Assembly: GCF_016802725.1 (NCBI RefSeq)
Contig: NC_052672.1
Span: 6,911,685 to 6,975,684 of the forward strand
DNA: 64,000 nucleotides
Reading direction: 5' to 3'
Origin: Solenopsis invicta
Taxonomy: Eukaryota; Arthropoda; Insecta; Hymenoptera; Formicidae
Position numbers and translations under genes: made by a program. The notes under the pieces were generated by a model. The model saw only the letters and a program-made list of their open reading frames with translations, searched no databases and was not told the DNA's origin. Positions 62,901 to 64,000 of this stretch are shown here, in pieces. Positions within the stretch are counted from its first letter, which is position 1, and the number at the start of each line of letters is the position of its first letter.

Positions 62901-63698
62901 ACATGTTTTCCGTATCATAATTATTGATAAAAATATGTCCATTTGATTTTAGTAACACTTGTTCTTCCCAGTCATAGTAAGGGTACACAGAGTCACACGA
63001 TGGGTTCTGAATCAAAACTCCGTGGTCTAAGTAAACAGAAGTAAATTAATTCGTTTCTCTGTGAGTAGTATTAACATCGACAATTGTCAACTATTATTTA
63101 TAATCAATTAGTAATGACAGAGGAACAATGTAATAAACATAAAAATATAAATTTTTCTTAGCAAGTAATAGAAGTGTTTAAATACCATTAGATGTAGGGT
63201 TGCCAGATTGGGGGATTTTACTTTAAATTTAGGTTTTGCTAATATCAAGTGAAACTATTTGACAGAACGCAAAATTCATAATTTTTGAAAGAAGAAAATG
63301 TGAGTATCTGTAATATTTGCGTTTTTTCAGAAATTCCCCCGTAAGTTAATAAAAATTTTAGGGAGTCTCTCAGTTTGGTAACTCTGATTAGAAGTACCTT
63401 TGTTCGTGTCGAAAGTGAACGAATTCGTCTGATTCACGGCGTTCACAAGAGCATTGTAAAATTCTCCCACTTCATTAGGTTTAAAACGTAGAAAATTAAT
63501 GCAACCGTCTTCATAAAGATATCTATCTTCGGGACAACACTTTCTGATACAAGCGTTCGTGTCACAGAATTCCGGATCTCTGCAGATACGGACTATCAAT
63601 TTTCTTTTAATTGCAAACTCCGGCGTCATCTCGAGACAAGCGTTATCCTCAGTAACTGGTTCCTCTTTGACATTATTTTCCAGCGTTGGTATCATGAC
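56976..63698 (-). CDS. Methuselah-like GPCR, copy 4 (5' exons beyond window)
   Basis: Coding exons 3-9 are present: 63398-63698, 62804-63026, 61863-62077, 61710-61788, 59731-59912, 58352-58532 and 56976-57207. Exons 1-2 should lie beyond position 64000. Exon 3 has one extra codon (LRFKPNEVG instead of LRSTNEVG) and exon 4 is two codons shorter than in the other copies, both without loss of frame. The Mth motifs DTNACIRKCCPED, NLQNIHGKTVICYV and FFWLNV are intact. Intron 8 is only 1.14 kb against about 3.5 kb in copies 2 and 3. Introns 4, 6 and 7 share insertions with copy 1. No disabling change is visible in the part present, so it is likely a functional receptor gene. Confidence 0.88.
58885..59505. 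mobile_element. Foldback element, about 620 bp, copy 4 intron 7
   Basis: Counterpart of the copy 1 element, with inverted arms of about 290 bp and a centre near 59190. It is slightly longer because of small internal insertions. Confidence 0.65.
61017..61214. mobile_element. Small inverted-repeat element, copy 4 intron 6
   Basis: Orthologous to the copy 1 element, with matching ends (TTACCCTGGCAAAATAAAAC and TTTTTACCAGGGTAATAAAC). No coding content. Confidence 0.45.
62573..62698. mobile_element. Tc1/mariner-type MITE, copy 4 intron 4
   Basis: Same insertion site and TIR as in copy 1, so it was inserted before the copy 1 and copy 4 segments separated. The right TIR has decayed slightly (GTCAATGCC). 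Confidence 0.72.
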
Positions 63699-64000
63699 CT
63701 GTTAAGTTGTTTTTATTCTTATCGTCGTATGCTGAAGGTGTCTATTTTATTATTGATATATTGCACACAATCGTAACATTTACTGTTGTCAGAATTATGA
63801 AAACCAAGTTTGCATTTCTTGCTAAATTGATACCTTCATTATGTGACAACTTTAAGTAACAACTTGTTGGCATTTTTAAAACCATCATCATCAAAATTTA
63901 AACTATTGACATGATAATGCCACAAAAATTTATAAGATTATACAGTACAACCCACGCGAGATAAATATGGTGCTGTTTTCTAACTGGCAATACATTTAAT

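Overview
The window looks like nuclear DNA of an insect. It is strongly AT-rich, the genes have many small exons with GT/AG introns, and the introns and spacers are full of short inverted-repeat transposable elements. The only confidently recognised protein family is the Methuselah (Mth)-like class B/secretin-type GPCR family, which is typical of arthropods. Tandem Mth2-like arrays occur in Hymenoptera, so an ant or another hymenopteran is a reasonable guess, but the sequence does not prove it.

Four paralogous Mth-like receptor genes lie head to tail, all on the minus strand, with a period of about 20.6-21.3 kb. Copy 1 (1-7669) runs off the left edge inside its eighth coding exon. Copy 2 (14922-28309) is complete: nine coding exons whose phases all agree, giving a predicted 676-residue receptor. 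Copy 3 (35450-49576) keeps all nine exons but has an in-frame stop in exon 3 and a 2.2-kb palindromic insertion directly upstream of exon 7, so it is probably a pseudogene. Copy 4 (56976-63698) keeps exons 3-9, and its 5' exons lie beyond the right edge. Each protein has a signal peptide, three successive Cys-rich modules encoded by exons 1, 2 and 3, a fourth ectodomain block in exon 4, seven membrane segments in exons 5-9 and a short basic tail.

Three spacers of about 7.2 kb (7670-14921, 28310-35449, 49577-56975) separate the genes. Each holds a conserved TATA box and candidate non-coding first exon upstream of the gene on its left, two relatively GC-rich blocks of unknown role, and a decayed coding-like fragment just past exon 9 of the gene on its right. 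Two spacers also hold a relic of exon 9. The second spacer carries a 1.7-kb unit-specific insertion with its own coding-like ORF.

The paralogues work as a natural experiment, because an insertion in one copy can be compared with the empty site in another. This defines a Tc1/mariner-type MITE (copies 1 and 4), a hAT-type MITE with an 8-bp target duplication inside a tRNA-derived SINE (copies 2 and 3), several foldback elements, and a 1-kb terminal-inverted-repeat element found only in copy 2. The relationships among copies change along the unit (copies 1 and 4 alike in introns 3-7, copies 2 and 3 alike in most of the gene, spacers 1 and 3 alike), and a near-identical tract shared by copies 1-3 begins inside exon 3. 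Gene conversion and unequal exchange have therefore shaped the array. No rRNA, functional tRNA, CRISPR array or prokaryotic-type operon is visible.
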